Shown here piece after piece: positions 21,703 through 29,708 of a stretch of DNA of 47,133 nucleotides. Below the pieces are notes generated by a model. It ran no database searches. It was not told the DNA's origin and saw only the letters and a list, made by a program, of their open reading frames with translations. Origin of the DNA: a virus; the IMG/VR virus record IMGVR_UViG_3300038954_000212, positions 1 to 47,133 of that record; one strand, 5' to 3'. A program made the position numbers and the translations under genes. Each line of letters begins with the position of its first letter. Positions within the stretch are counted from its first letter, which is position 1.

Positions 21703-22170
21703 CACCTTTTCTTAAATTTAAGGGGTTTTTTTCTTTTTTTTTTAGTCACAAAGTGTGACTAGTCTGTGACTTGTTTTGTTGCACTTTTTTTGGAGAAAAT
21801 GGAGATATTTAATTTTTTCTAAAATCTTGTAAGTCCTTATATTATATATATTTATAACCAATATATATATATATATATATAGTCTTTTTCAAAAAGTCAC
21901 ACAAGTCACACCTTTATAAAGGGAGAGGTTTTTTTAGGGGTTTTCAGGGTAAATATTACTTATAAATATATGTAGTATATATTTCATGTAGCAACTGTAG
22001 CAAAAATAAAAAATCGCTGTAAGTCTATATATAGTAAGGAATTATTTTTCAAAAAAAGTCACAAAAGTGGTCACAAAGAAGTCACAAAGTGTGACTTTTT
22101 TTCAGTTTCTTCTATTATATAGGGTTTTGTTGTTTTTGGTTTTGTGGTTTTGTGGCTGAAATTTCGCTTG
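21703..22170. other. Divergent control region with GTCACA repeats; candidate replication origin
   Basis: About 470 AT-rich bases with no gene. Nine copies of GTCACA or its complement TGTGAC lie at 21745, 21754, 21765, 21896, 21905, 22058, 22070, 22081 and 22090. Two copies of the 15-base palindrome GTCACAAAGTGTGAC (21745-21759 and 22081-22095) bracket the region. Between them are an alternating AT tract (about 21859-21880) and repeated poly-T stretches. Iteron-like sites plus an AT-rich, easily melted segment between divergent promoters fit an origin bound by a phage protein, or a multi-operator switch. No DnaA-box search was possible. Confidence 0.6.
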
Positions 22171-22199
22171 TTGACAAGTTTGGATATACGAATTATACT
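22171..22199 (+). promoter_or_regulatory. Rightward promoter before the packaging genes
   Basis: TTGACA at 22171-22176, 17 bases, TATACT at 22194-22199. Start is expected near 22206, 15 bases before the ATG at 22221, which excludes the longer reading frame from 22152. Confidence 0.8.
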
Positions 22200-22220
22200 A
22201 TTTATCGAAAGGGGGGCGAC

Positions 22221-22652
22221 ATGAGGGGCAAGCAATTTTCGTCAACATACCAGCCGAAAAATAAAGGGCGAAAACCATCGAAGCTTAAAAAATATATTAA
22301 AGACAATAACATAGGAGCCCCGGACGTATCTTGTGTTATTAAAAATGTCTTATTCTCATATACTCAAGATCAGTTGAAAGAAGTGCTAACTGACACAAAA
22401 AAACCAATGATTGTCCGGCTGTTTATAAAAGCTTTCCTCACCGATTTTAAATACGGGAATCTTACAAACGTCGACAAGCTTTTAAACCGGGCTTTTGGTG
22501 CTCCGGACCAAAACGTAAATATGGCCGGGGACGTTGGCCTTAACATAACAAACATACCTCCTTCAGAGCGTAAGGAGCGGATCGATAAACTTATACAGGA
22601 ACGCATAAACGATAAGCGTGGTGAGGTTAAAGATGAAGAAAATATTAGTTAA
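22221..22652 (+). CDS. Putative terminase small subunit
   Basis: A 143-residue protein starting at ATG 22221 with a strong AGGGGGG. A basic N-terminus (STYQPKNKGRKPSKLKKYI) resembles the DNA-binding start of small-terminase-like phage proteins. A helical middle and LLNRAFGAPDQNV follow, a pattern often seen in proteins encoded just before the large terminase. It would recognise the packaging site and hand DNA to the large subunit. The call rests on pattern and position; two other genes separate it from the large subunit. Confidence 0.5.
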   Translation: MRGKQFSSTYQPKNKGRKPSKLKKYIKDNNIGAPDVSCVIKNVLFSYTQDQLKEVLTDTKKPMIVRLFIKAFLTDFKYGNLTNVDKLLNRAFGAPDQNVNMAGDVGLNITNIPPSERKERIDKLIQERINDKRGEVKDEENIS

Positions 22653-23298
22653 ATGCAGGGGAGCAAATACGCTGCCCATAGACAGACTGCTTGAGTTCCA
22701 GGGTGGGCTTAAAAAAATAAAAAAGAAAAATCTGGAGAAGCTTAAAAATCAAATATTAAATGTCGGGTTTATTGCTCCGATATTTGTCTGGGAGCATGAA
22801 GGAGATGAGTACATTATCGACGGCCATCAAAGACTTGCTGCCTTGTGTTCGCTCCGACAAGATGGTGTTGATATTCCCATGCTGCCGGTTGACTATATCG
22901 AGGCTGATAGCGAGAAAGACGCGAGGAAAAAACTGCTTTCGATCTCAAGCCAATATGGGGACTTTGACCTTGACGAGTTGGGAGCTTGGGTAGACGAGAT
23001 TGAGGACAGCGAGGGTTTACGGTTTTTGGAAGAAGAGATTGATATTGACGATGATGATTTTGAGATAATAGACAACCATGATGGTGGATCAGATAGTGGC
23101 GGGCATACATCCCGTTCTGGGTTGTCGTTCTGGATTTATAAACATCAAGTTTCCGAGAGTAGAAAGCCTGTAGTTGAGTTTGTAAAAAAGAATTTTGAGC
23201 AAATAAAAACCATTGATGATACTCTTTTAGTTGACAAAATATTAGAGGGTATAAATGAAATACTTCTTGCAGAGAAACAACAAAAGTCTTTACGTTGA
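22633..23298 (+). CDS. ParB/Srx-fold protein
   Basis: A 221-residue protein from ATG 22633 (GAGG upstream), overlapping the previous gene. The N-terminal ParB-like domain shows PIDRLLEF, then LKNQILNVGFIAPIFVWEH, YIIDGHQRLAAL (the DGHxR motif), and SISSQYGDFDLDELGAWV. A strongly acidic segment follows near 130-145. Phage ParB-like proteins next to terminase genes are often called nucleases or modification-linked proteins. It is chained to the radical SAM gene by a 44-base overlap. Confidence 0.8.
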   Translation: MKKILVKCRGANTLPIDRLLEFQGGLKKIKKKNLEKLKNQILNVGFIAPIFVWEHEGDEYIIDGHQRLAALCSLRQDGVDIPMLPVDYIEADSEKDARKKLLSISSQYGDFDLDELGAWVDEIEDSEGLRFLEEEIDIDDDDFEIIDNHDGGSDSGGHTSRSGLSFWIYKHQVSESRKPVVEFVKKNFEQIKTIDDTLLVDKILEGINEILLAEKQQKSLR

Positions 23299-24454
23299 AG
23301 ATTTGTTAATATCTGTCTGTATAAAAAACGGACACGCTATAACAGAGAAGCCAGACCAGGCAGACGCTATACTGTTGAGCATTGAAGATATAACACTCAT
23401 AAGCAAAATAAAAAAAACAAAACAAAACCACCCCGATAAAGTTTTGATTGTTGGAGGTCATTTGGCAAAAATAGCTGCAAAGGCTATGAGCATATATTCT
23501 GATATTGTCTGGGTGGGCCATTGTTACGAGTTTTTTGAATGCAAAACCATTGAAGAGATAAAGGCGCACAAAAGTTCTTATTGTGGGTATGGGGATGTTT
23601 TCATGTCTACGAAAATAGACTGGAATATAAATCCTGTTGTAAAAGTAAACAAAAATACATATTATTACTGGGGTGCTGTTGGGTGCAAAAACAAATGCGC
23701 TTTTTGCGTAACCTCCTGGACTGAGCAGAACGAAAAACTTGATGCAATAAATAGCCGATGTGTTAAAATTAAAAAAAAATTAAAAGAAGGGTCCGCGTTA
23801 AAAGTTATATCCAACGAATATGAAAAAACCGTCCAAGGCAGGGTTCAGTCCATGATGATGTTGGATTTTTTGAAAATGAAACGCAAGGGCCGAAATGAGT
23901 TTATCCGAATCGGGGTTGAGTTTCCTACGGCTGAACTTCGGCGCAAGTACGGTAAACCGTTTCCGGATGATTGTCTGTCGGCTTCTATCAAAAAAGCCGA
24001 GCTTGATAAATACGAATTACAATTTTTTTTAATTGCTGGCTTATGTGGCAGAGAGGATTGGGCTCGTTTCGTGGAACAAATACCGCCGTCAAGCGTAATG
24101 TCTCCTCGTATTTTTTTGAAATTTACAAATTTTGAGCCACAACCGAAAACCCCGCTATTCAAAAAATCCCAACCGATAAACCCAGAGAATTATATCAATT
24201 CGGAATTTACAACAAAAATGTATTATGACATTGCTGAAAAAAACAAAAGACTGAGAATGAACAAGATCAAATACCCCGCACATGCAATTTGGCGCTGTAT
24301 GATGACATGTGTTTTTGATGAACAGGAATATGAACGTGTTCACGCTTTAAAAAATGAAAAAAATATTGATGTTGTTTATAATGAATATTTAAAAATGGAG
24401 CCGTGGAAGAAAGATTTCACATGGCTTCACACTGGATATAACGAAATAAAATGA
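23255..24454 (+). CDS. Radical SAM protein with B12-binding-like N-terminal domain
   Basis: A 399-residue protein. Residues about 25-95 look like a Rossmann-type cobalamin-binding-like domain (AILLSIEDITLI, VLIVGGHLAKI, IVWVGH). The iron-sulfur motif is GCKNKCAFC near 144-152 (CxxxCxxC), the radical SAM signature, followed by a barrel-like region with FIRIGVEFP and LQFFLIAGLCG. The canonical B12-binding DxHxxG is not evident, so cobalamin use is uncertain. It lies between a ParB-like gene and the large terminase and ends in an ATGA overlap with terminase. It may modify DNA, tRNA or a protein. Substrate unknown. Confidence 0.8.
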   Translation: MKYFLQRNNKSLYVEDLLISVCIKNGHAITEKPDQADAILLSIEDITLISKIKKTKQNHPDKVLIVGGHLAKIAAKAMSIYSDIVWVGHCYEFFECKTIEEIKAHKSSYCGYGDVFMSTKIDWNINPVVKVNKNTYYYWGAVGCKNKCAFCVTSWTEQNEKLDAINSRCVKIKKKLKEGSALKVISNEYEKTVQGRVQSMMMLDFLKMKRKGRNEFIRIGVEFPTAELRRKYGKPFPDDCLSASIKKAELDKYELQFFLIAGLCGREDWARFVEQIPPSSVMSPRIFLKFTNFEPQPKTPLFKKSQPINPENYINSEFTTKMYYDIAEKNKRLRMNKIKYPAHAIWRCMMTCVFDEQEYERVHALKNEKNIDVVYNEYLKMEPWKKDFTWLHTGYNEIK

Positions 24455-25803
24455 ATAATAACCAAGAACAAGAGCTTTTACAATTATTACAACAAGAAGA
24501 GAAAGAGCGAGTCTCACCAAAACTCGAGGCCCTTCGGTCCGGCGTTATCGGTGGCGATTGCCCTGACGATGTTATCTTCAAAGGTACTCGGGGCGGTCGT
24601 GGTGCCGGGGCGAAGTCCTGGAGCCTTACAAGCTTGCTTGTCCAAGAAGCGCAATATACTCCGCTTCGGATTGCGTGCTTGCGCGAAGTTCAGAATTCTA
24701 TTGCCGAGTCAGTTTACGAGCTAATTGAAAAAACCGTTGACCGGCTCGGGTATTCTGGTTGGAAGTTCACAGACTCTTATATCAAGTCTCCTTGCGGTTC
24801 GCATTTTATATTCAAAGGACTTCGGACTATGCGCGCGTCCCGGAACATAAAAGGCCTTGAAGGATTTACCCGGTTTTTTATTGAAGAGGCCGCGCCGATC
24901 ACCGCCGAGTCATGGGATGTTCTCTTGCCGACATTATTCAGGAACGAAGGCGCTCAATTGTGGTTTTGCTACAATCCGGAAACGGAGGCTGATCCTGTCA
25001 CGACTCACATCTGGAATATATATAAAGATAATCCAAGAGCAAGGCTTATAGAAGTTAGGCCTGGCAAGATTGATAACCCCTGGTTTAATGATACGCTACA
25101 AGAATTATCAGACACAATGAAAAAAATTGACCCCGATCTGTGGGAGCATGTTTACGGCGGCAAGCCTCGCTCTCAGGGAGATCGGGCAATATTGCCGAGG
25201 ACGCTAGTCCGGGCAGCAATGAGTCGTAACATAAAAAACCCAGAAGGCGAGACGCAGGTTGGAGTTGACCCTGCTGATTTTGGCGACGACAAAACAGAGA
25301 TATACATCCGCAAAGGTCACAAAGTAATAAAGCACAAAGAGCTTAGAAAAATGAACGGTACATTCATTGCGAATGAAATATGGAGTATGATAAACGCAGA
25401 CGCGTCCATTCCGATTAAAGTTGATACAACTGGAATTGGAGCGTCAACCAGAGACGCACTTATTCGCCTAGGGGCAAAAGTCATATCAATTCATTTTAAC
25501 GGCTCTGCGGTAGACAGGGACAAGTATCCGAATACTATAAGCGAGATGTGGTTTAATTTTCAGTCAATACTCCCCGAGATTGATATACCTGATGATTCTG
25601 AATTGATGTCGGATTTATCGTCCCGGCTATATGATTACGACACGAAAGGCCGACGGAAAGTAGAGTCAAAAGACAATTTCAAAGAGCGGTACAGCCGGTC
25701 TCCCGATAAAGGCGATGCTTTGCTTCTTTGTTTTTATCAGGGCGGTGTTGACATCGGAAATAAACTAAGGCAGCAAATGAGGAAACGTAGAAAAGTAAAA
25801 TAG
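24451..25803 (+). CDS. terL: Terminase large subunit
   Basis: A 450-residue packaging motor. The N-terminal ATPase has a Walker A-type loop TRGGRGAGAKS near 46-55, Walker B FFIEEAA near 147 and a CYNPE coupling motif near 178. The C-terminal RNaseH-like nuclease has VGVDPADFGDDKT near 268, VDTTGIGAS near 324 and SPDKGDALLL near 424. The layout fits the PBSX/SPP1-type (Terminase_3) family. It cuts concatemers and pumps DNA into the prohead. Unlike most phages, the portal does not follow directly: the glycan-modification cassette is inserted between them. Confidence 0.95.
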   Translation: MNNNQEQELLQLLQQEEKERVSPKLEALRSGVIGGDCPDDVIFKGTRGGRGAGAKSWSLTSLLVQEAQYTPLRIACLREVQNSIAESVYELIEKTVDRLGYSGWKFTDSYIKSPCGSHFIFKGLRTMRASRNIKGLEGFTRFFIEEAAPITAESWDVLLPTLFRNEGAQLWFCYNPETEADPVTTHIWNIYKDNPRARLIEVRPGKIDNPWFNDTLQELSDTMKKIDPDLWEHVYGGKPRSQGDRAILPRTLVRAAMSRNIKNPEGETQVGVDPADFGDDKTEIYIRKGHKVIKHKELRKMNGTFIANEIWSMINADASIPIKVDTTGIGASTRDALIRLGAKVISIHFNGSAVDRDKYPNTISEMWFNFQSILPEIDIPDDSELMSDLSSRLYDYDTKGRRKVESKDNFKERYSRSPDKGDALLLCFYQGGVDIGNKLRQQMRKRRKVK

Positions 25804-25806
25804 TTG

Positions 25807-25835
25807 TTGACAGTATTGTGAATACAGTTTACACT
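25807..25835 (+). promoter_or_regulatory. Promoter of the glycan-modification cassette
   Basis: TTGACA at 25807-25812, 17 bases, TACACT at 25830-25835. A short inverted repeat GTATT-GTG-AATAC (25813-25825) lies in the spacer. It starts four bases after the terminase stop and precedes the first cassette gene, so the block can be expressed on its own. Confidence 0.65.
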
Positions 25836-25864
25836 ATAAATATAAAAATAAAAAGGGGTTTATT

Positions 25865-26734
25865 TTGGCAAAAAAATTATTCATTGGTCGCTGGGCGCCG
25901 TTCCACGATGGACACAAATACATCATTGATTCTTATGCAAATAATGGTGTGGAGGTTGTTATCGGTGTAAGAGATACGCCTATTGACAATAAAAATCCGT
26001 TTAGTGCAGAAGTCCGAAAAAAAAGAATCGAACAGATTTATGAAGACAATAAAAATGTTGAGGTTATTGTAGTCCCTGACATTGACGAGGTTTGTGTTGG
26101 CCGTGGTGTTGGATATGCAATATCCAGTGTGCCGCCGAAAATTGAAAACATATCCGGAACAAAAGAAAGAGAAAAAAAAGACCAAGATACTTTTAACTCT
26201 GGCAAGGGATCGCTTGTCTGGTTTACCGGGCCGCCATGTTCCGGGAAGACAACGCTTGCGGATGGGGTGCATGAAATGCTAAAGCAAGACGGAATCGTTT
26301 CACAGCGGCTAGATGGAGATATTATCAGAAAGTCTTTATGTGCAGACCTTGGATTTTCTCCAAAAGATCGGGCTGAAAACTTAAGGCGGGTTGCAGAGGT
26401 TGCAAAGACTCTTGTCAACCATGGCGTGGTTGTCCTTGCTTCTTTTGTGTCACCGAGCGAAGACATAAGAGAGGAGATTTTCAAAGAGTTTGAAGGCAAA
26501 GATATTGTCGTTCATGTTTCGACTCCTCAAGAAGTTTGCGAGAGGCGAGACACGAAAGGCATGTACAAACTAGCCAGGGAAGGGAAAATACAAGACTTTA
26601 CCGGGGTTCAAGCAACATATGAAAAACCGTCAAACGCTTCGTTTGCTATAGACACCTTTAAAAGGAGTGAGCAAGGAAATATAGAAAGAACGTACAATGC
26701 GGTAAAAAAAATATATGAAAATATTTACAGTTAA
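25865..26734 (+). CDS. Nucleotidyltransferase-APS kinase fusion
   Basis: A 289-residue two-domain enzyme. Residues 1-110 are an HxGH nucleotidyltransferase close to archaeal-type NMN adenylyltransferases: GRWAPFHDGH (8-17), NPFSAEVRKKRI (44-55) and ISGTKERE (96-103). Residues 117-289 are an APS kinase (CysC): P-loop GPPCSGKTT (122-130), RLDGDIIRKSL, DLGFSPKDRAENLRRVAEV, ASFVSPSEDIREEI, ERRDTKGMYKLAREG and FTGVQATYEKP. The kinase makes PAPS from adenylyl sulfate. What the first domain adenylates is unknown; supply of adenylyl sulfate is a tempting guess, since ATP sulfurylase is also an HxGH enzyme. TTG start at 25865, AAGGGG upstream. Confidence 0.88.
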   Translation: MAKKLFIGRWAPFHDGHKYIIDSYANNGVEVVIGVRDTPIDNKNPFSAEVRKKRIEQIYEDNKNVEVIVVPDIDEVCVGRGVGYAISSVPPKIENISGTKEREKKDQDTFNSGKGSLVWFTGPPCSGKTTLADGVHEMLKQDGIVSQRLDGDIIRKSLCADLGFSPKDRAENLRRVAEVAKTLVNHGVVVLASFVSPSEDIREEIFKEFEGKDIVVHVSTPQEVCERRDTKGMYKLAREGKIQDFTGVQATYEKPSNASFAIDTFKRSEQGNIERTYNAVKKIYENIYS

Positions 26735-27530
26735 CTTTGATGTTGATAAATGCAAGACGTTCTCACGACTTCTTGACGTGTTCAGGGAGTCTTTAAAAAT
26801 ACACATGCCGGATGTGGAGCTTGTAGAGCATGTAATGCAGGCACCGGAGAGTACGCACAACAGACCAAAGAACACAACATTTAATACCGCGAAACTTGCG
26901 GTCTGGATGGAATATCTTCACTCCGTCGATGATGAAATTATTTTTATTGATTCTGACATGCTATGTTTGCAGTCTGGATACCATGCGTTTGATTCTGATT
27001 TTGATTATGCGCTTACGTTCAGACCGGAAGGGTCGCAGCCACCCATGAACGGCGGTGTTGTTTTTACACGGCCGACTAAAAAAGCCCGTCGGTTTTTTCG
27101 AGATTGGTTTAATGTTAATAATGATATGTATGCAAATCCGCAGTTTCATCACAAGTGGCGTGCAAAATATCTCGGCATGAATCAGGCCGCCTTCGGTTAT
27201 ATGTATGAATCAGGCTTACTTGATTCTGGATTTAAAAAGCTACCGACTGTAATCTGGAATGCTGTGGACCAGGACTGGAAGTCGATAAATGACAAGACTG
27301 TATTTGTGCACATCAAGTCTCAGTTGCGTCGGGCGATTATGTATAATCACGAGCCGTACGGAGAATATACAAAACCAATGGACGAGTGGTATCGCATAAA
27401 CGATTATTTACACGGCGGCGAACCGATTGTCAAAAGCGAACAACCACCCAGCACAATGAACCCAGAGACTGGACGTAAGAGAAGAGCGTTTATTGTCAAG
27501 AAAGCAAAGCAACGAGGGCGTGTATTGTGA
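26715..27530 (+). CDS. GT-A glycosyltransferase 1
   Basis: A 271-residue nucleotide-sugar transferase. The Rossmann-like start is MKIFTVNFDVDKCKTF; the metal-binding DxD motif is IIFIDSDML near 75-83. An acceptor-side pattern PMNGGVVFTRPT follows near 110-121, and HHKWRAKYLGMNQAAFG near 150-166. A basic C-terminal tail (RKRRAFIVKKAKQRGR) is unique to this copy. It is paralogous to the genes at 27709 and 28412. It overlaps the APS kinase gene by 20 bases. Donor and acceptor unknown. Confidence 0.8.
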   Translation: MKIFTVNFDVDKCKTFSRLLDVFRESLKIHMPDVELVEHVMQAPESTHNRPKNTTFNTAKLAVWMEYLHSVDDEIIFIDSDMLCLQSGYHAFDSDFDYALTFRPEGSQPPMNGGVVFTRPTKKARRFFRDWFNVNNDMYANPQFHHKWRAKYLGMNQAAFGYMYESGLLDSGFKKLPTVIWNAVDQDWKSINDKTVFVHIKSQLRRAIMYNHEPYGEYTKPMDEWYRINDYLHGGEPIVKSEQPPSTMNPETGRKRRAFIVKKAKQRGRVL

Positions 27531-27712
27531 AAACAAAAAGAGCTTATATACAATGTACAAGGTGCGGACACAAAATGTATCTTGATAATTTCAAGTGTTT
27601 TAAGCGTAAGGTTTTGAACAAAAAAGATATGATGCATTTCCGTTGCCAGTCCTGCGATGTTCAAACGAAATCATGGCAGCCTGTTCGGTTTGAGGAGATT
27701 GTATCATCATGA
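27527..27712 (+). CDS. 61-residue zinc-ribbon protein
   Basis: A small protein with CTRCGHKMY and FRCQSCDVQTK, a four-cysteine zinc ribbon, and a basic centre. GTG start overlapping the previous stop (GTGA) and stop overlapping the next ATG. Its place between two glycosyltransferases suggests a cassette-specific accessory. Function unknown. Confidence 0.6.
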   Translation: MKTKRAYIQCTRCGHKMYLDNFKCFKRKVLNKKDMMHFRCQSCDVQTKSWQPVRFEEIVSS

Positions 27713-28425
27713 AAATAATAACCGTATACTTTGACTACCCTGGAACCGACAAATACAAACGTTGTCTTAATGCGTTTCGTAATTCAGTCGAGAAAACAAA
27801 TCCCGAAGCGGAGCTTGTTGTCATCGAGATCGATCCGCCTAAAATGCAGGGCGATGATCGCAATAAGATAGGCTGGGTATACAATCATGTAAAGCTTAAA
27901 AAAATGATCGGGCGCGTGTTAGTTGAGGACAGCGAGGATATAATCCTGTGCGACTGCGATACGGTTTTTCTCCGAGACGCAAGCGAGCTATTCAAGGACA
28001 ATTTTGACATTGCAATGGGAAGGCGTCCCGGATATGCGGCCGTGCCGTATAATGGCGGAGTTGTTTTGTGTCGGCCAACCTGGGAGACAAAATGTTTCAT
28101 GACGTCCTGGCTTAACACAGATACGATGATGCTAAACGATTACGAGTTGCACATGAAATGGCGAGATAAATACAACGGGCAAAACCAAGCGTCGTTTGGC
28201 TGTACTCTGGAAACAAAAAGAGGTGAAATTCATTTCAAGGAGTATCCTACGGCGCTAATGAATGCCTGTGAACAGGACTGGCCGAAATTACCAGAAGTGA
28301 TGCCAGTAATATTGCATGTACGAAAGAGATTGCTCTCAGAAGCGCAGTCTAAAAAAAGCATAGACGAAATTGACCCGGCACTTCGTGCTGCGGTAAAGGT
28401 TTGGAGGGATTTTGAAAAAGCATAA
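27709..28425 (+). CDS. GT-A glycosyltransferase 2
   Basis: A 238-residue paralogue: MKIITVYFDYPGTDKYK, DxD motif ILCDCDTVF near 80-88, VPYNGGVVLCRPT near 112-124, and HMKWRDKYNGQNQASFG near 146-162. Shared spacing of these three blocks with the 26715 gene indicates a common origin by duplication. ATGA overlap with the zinc-ribbon gene. Substrate unknown. Confidence 0.8.
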   Translation: MKIITVYFDYPGTDKYKRCLNAFRNSVEKTNPEAELVVIEIDPPKMQGDDRNKIGWVYNHVKLKKMIGRVLVEDSEDIILCDCDTVFLRDASELFKDNFDIAMGRRPGYAAVPYNGGVVLCRPTWETKCFMTSWLNTDTMMLNDYELHMKWRDKYNGQNQASFGCTLETKRGEIHFKEYPTALMNACEQDWPKLPEVMPVILHVRKRLLSEAQSKKSIDEIDPALRAAVKVWRDFEKA

Positions 28426-29173
28426 GGCAACAATAGCGTGTACCTGGTTCGACCGGCATGAAAATATAAGCCGGTACGCACAATACAGCAAAGTTTGGAA
28501 CAAGTCAGCGCTTAACGTATTCGGGGCAACAGGCGAATACAAAATAATAAACAAGCAACAATCCCCGCCGGACTTCACAGTCGATTGTCCGGTTTTTCAT
28601 AGAGGTGATAGGAAAATAGGGCCAAGCAAAACGTTGTCATGGCTTAAAAAAATTGAAACTTGGTATGATATTTTGTTTAATCATGTTGAGCATAGCAAGC
28701 CTGTTCTGTTGTGCGATGTCGATGTCATGTTTTTTAAAAACCCATTCCCGGAGATTGAGAAGTTTCGCTTTGATGTCGGGTACTGCAAACACAATACCGG
28801 AGCGGTATATTTTTCTGGAAGCGAGGCAAGCCGTGACTTTATGTACCACTGGCTGTATGCAACAAAGCTGTTATTTAACAATAAGAAGCTTTACCAAAAA
28901 TATGACAAGAAATACAAAGGTCTTGATCAGGCTTCTTTTGGATATGTTCTTGAAAACATTGACACGTCTGCAACCGTTATTGACCTTCCGCGGCGGTTTC
29001 ACTCGACGGTTTCTGAGTACGAATTGCCTTGTTATATAATGCATTATCATAGCGCTTTAAAGTCCTGCGTTTTCGGGGACAAGGATCCAGTTATTTTGCC
29101 GAGGCCGATAATCAAATATTACAAAGCATGGCAGGAGTGTTACCGTGATAGTAATAGTACTCGGATTTCATAA
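28412..29173 (+). CDS. GT-A glycosyltransferase 3 (diverged paralogue)
   Basis: A 253-residue protein. DxD motif LLCDVDVMFF near 97-106, then the NTGAVYFSGSE block and YDKKYKGLDQASFGYVLE, matching the pattern of the other two copies more loosely. TTG start at 28412 (GGAGGG upstream). It overlaps the sulfotransferase gene by 29 bases. Three copies with different central residues suggest successive additions of different sugars. Confidence 0.75.
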   Translation: MKKHKATIACTWFDRHENISRYAQYSKVWNKSALNVFGATGEYKIINKQQSPPDFTVDCPVFHRGDRKIGPSKTLSWLKKIETWYDILFNHVEHSKPVLLCDVDVMFFKNPFPEIEKFRFDVGYCKHNTGAVYFSGSEASRDFMYHWLYATKLLFNNKKLYQKYDKKYKGLDQASFGYVLENIDTSATVIDLPRRFHSTVSEYELPCYIMHYHSALKSCVFGDKDPVILPRPIIKYYKAWQECYRDSNSTRIS

Positions 29174-29708
29174 ATCTGGAACAACACTTGTTGCGCGGAC
29201 ACTGCACCACGCGGGGTATAATATGGGTATTACTCAAGAGGGCGAATATCCTCGGTGTAAATACGAAGATCCTCGGGCGTCGAGAATTGTAAAACAGATT
29301 TTATATAACGGGCAAAAACGGTTTTCATGGCAACGCCCATGGAGCTATAACAATCGGGCGGACGAGATAAAAGACTACATCAAGCACCGGTGCGAGTCGT
29401 CTGAAAATTGGGGTGTAAAAGTTCCGGACCTTACGCTATGTTATCAGAGTTGGAAAATGTACTTGCCGCCGCATAAAACCATCGGTATAAAAAGAACGCT
29501 TGAGGGTTTGTACCGGCATTACAACAGGCACCAGTTTAAAGTTAGCCCCGCCGAGCTTACAAGTATTGTTGCAAAATACAACGAGCAACTTGAAAAAAAT
29601 AAAGTGCCGACAATAACATTTGAAGACCTGCTAGCAGAAGGACCGAGGCTCATTGAAGACGTTTTGAATATAAAAAATCTACCAGATTTCCGGAGGCAAA
29701 AGAAATGA
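29145..29708 (+). CDS. PAPS-dependent sulfotransferase
   Basis: A 187-residue sulfotransferase. The 5'-phosphosulfate loop is IVLGFHKSGTTLVA (residues 4-17), and GVKVPDLTLCYQSW precedes the 3'-phosphate region KTIGIKRTLEGLYRHY. It would move sulfate from PAPS to a glycan or protein acceptor; the donor could be made by the APS kinase four genes upstream. GTG start at 29145 with AGGAG upstream. Small for the family (usually 250-300), so it may be a minimal fold. Confidence 0.82.
   Translation: MIVIVLGFHKSGTTLVARTLHHAGYNMGITQEGEYPRCKYEDPRASRIVKQILYNGQKRFSWQRPWSYNNRADEIKDYIKHRCESSENWGVKVPDLTLCYQSWKMYLPPHKTIGIKRTLEGLYRHYNRHQFKVSPAELTSIVAKYNEQLEKNKVPTITFEDLLAEGPRLIEDVLNIKNLPDFRRQKK

Noticed and set aside
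22152-22220. Upstream extension of the small-terminase frame
   Set aside because: The added codons span the promoter at 22171-22199, and ATG 22221 has a much stronger ribosome binding site.
22633-24454. Complete DNA hypermodification pathway
   Set aside because: Only a ParB-like and a radical SAM protein are present; no nucleotide kinase, hydroxymethyltransferase or pyrophosphorylase-type glycosylase was seen nearby.
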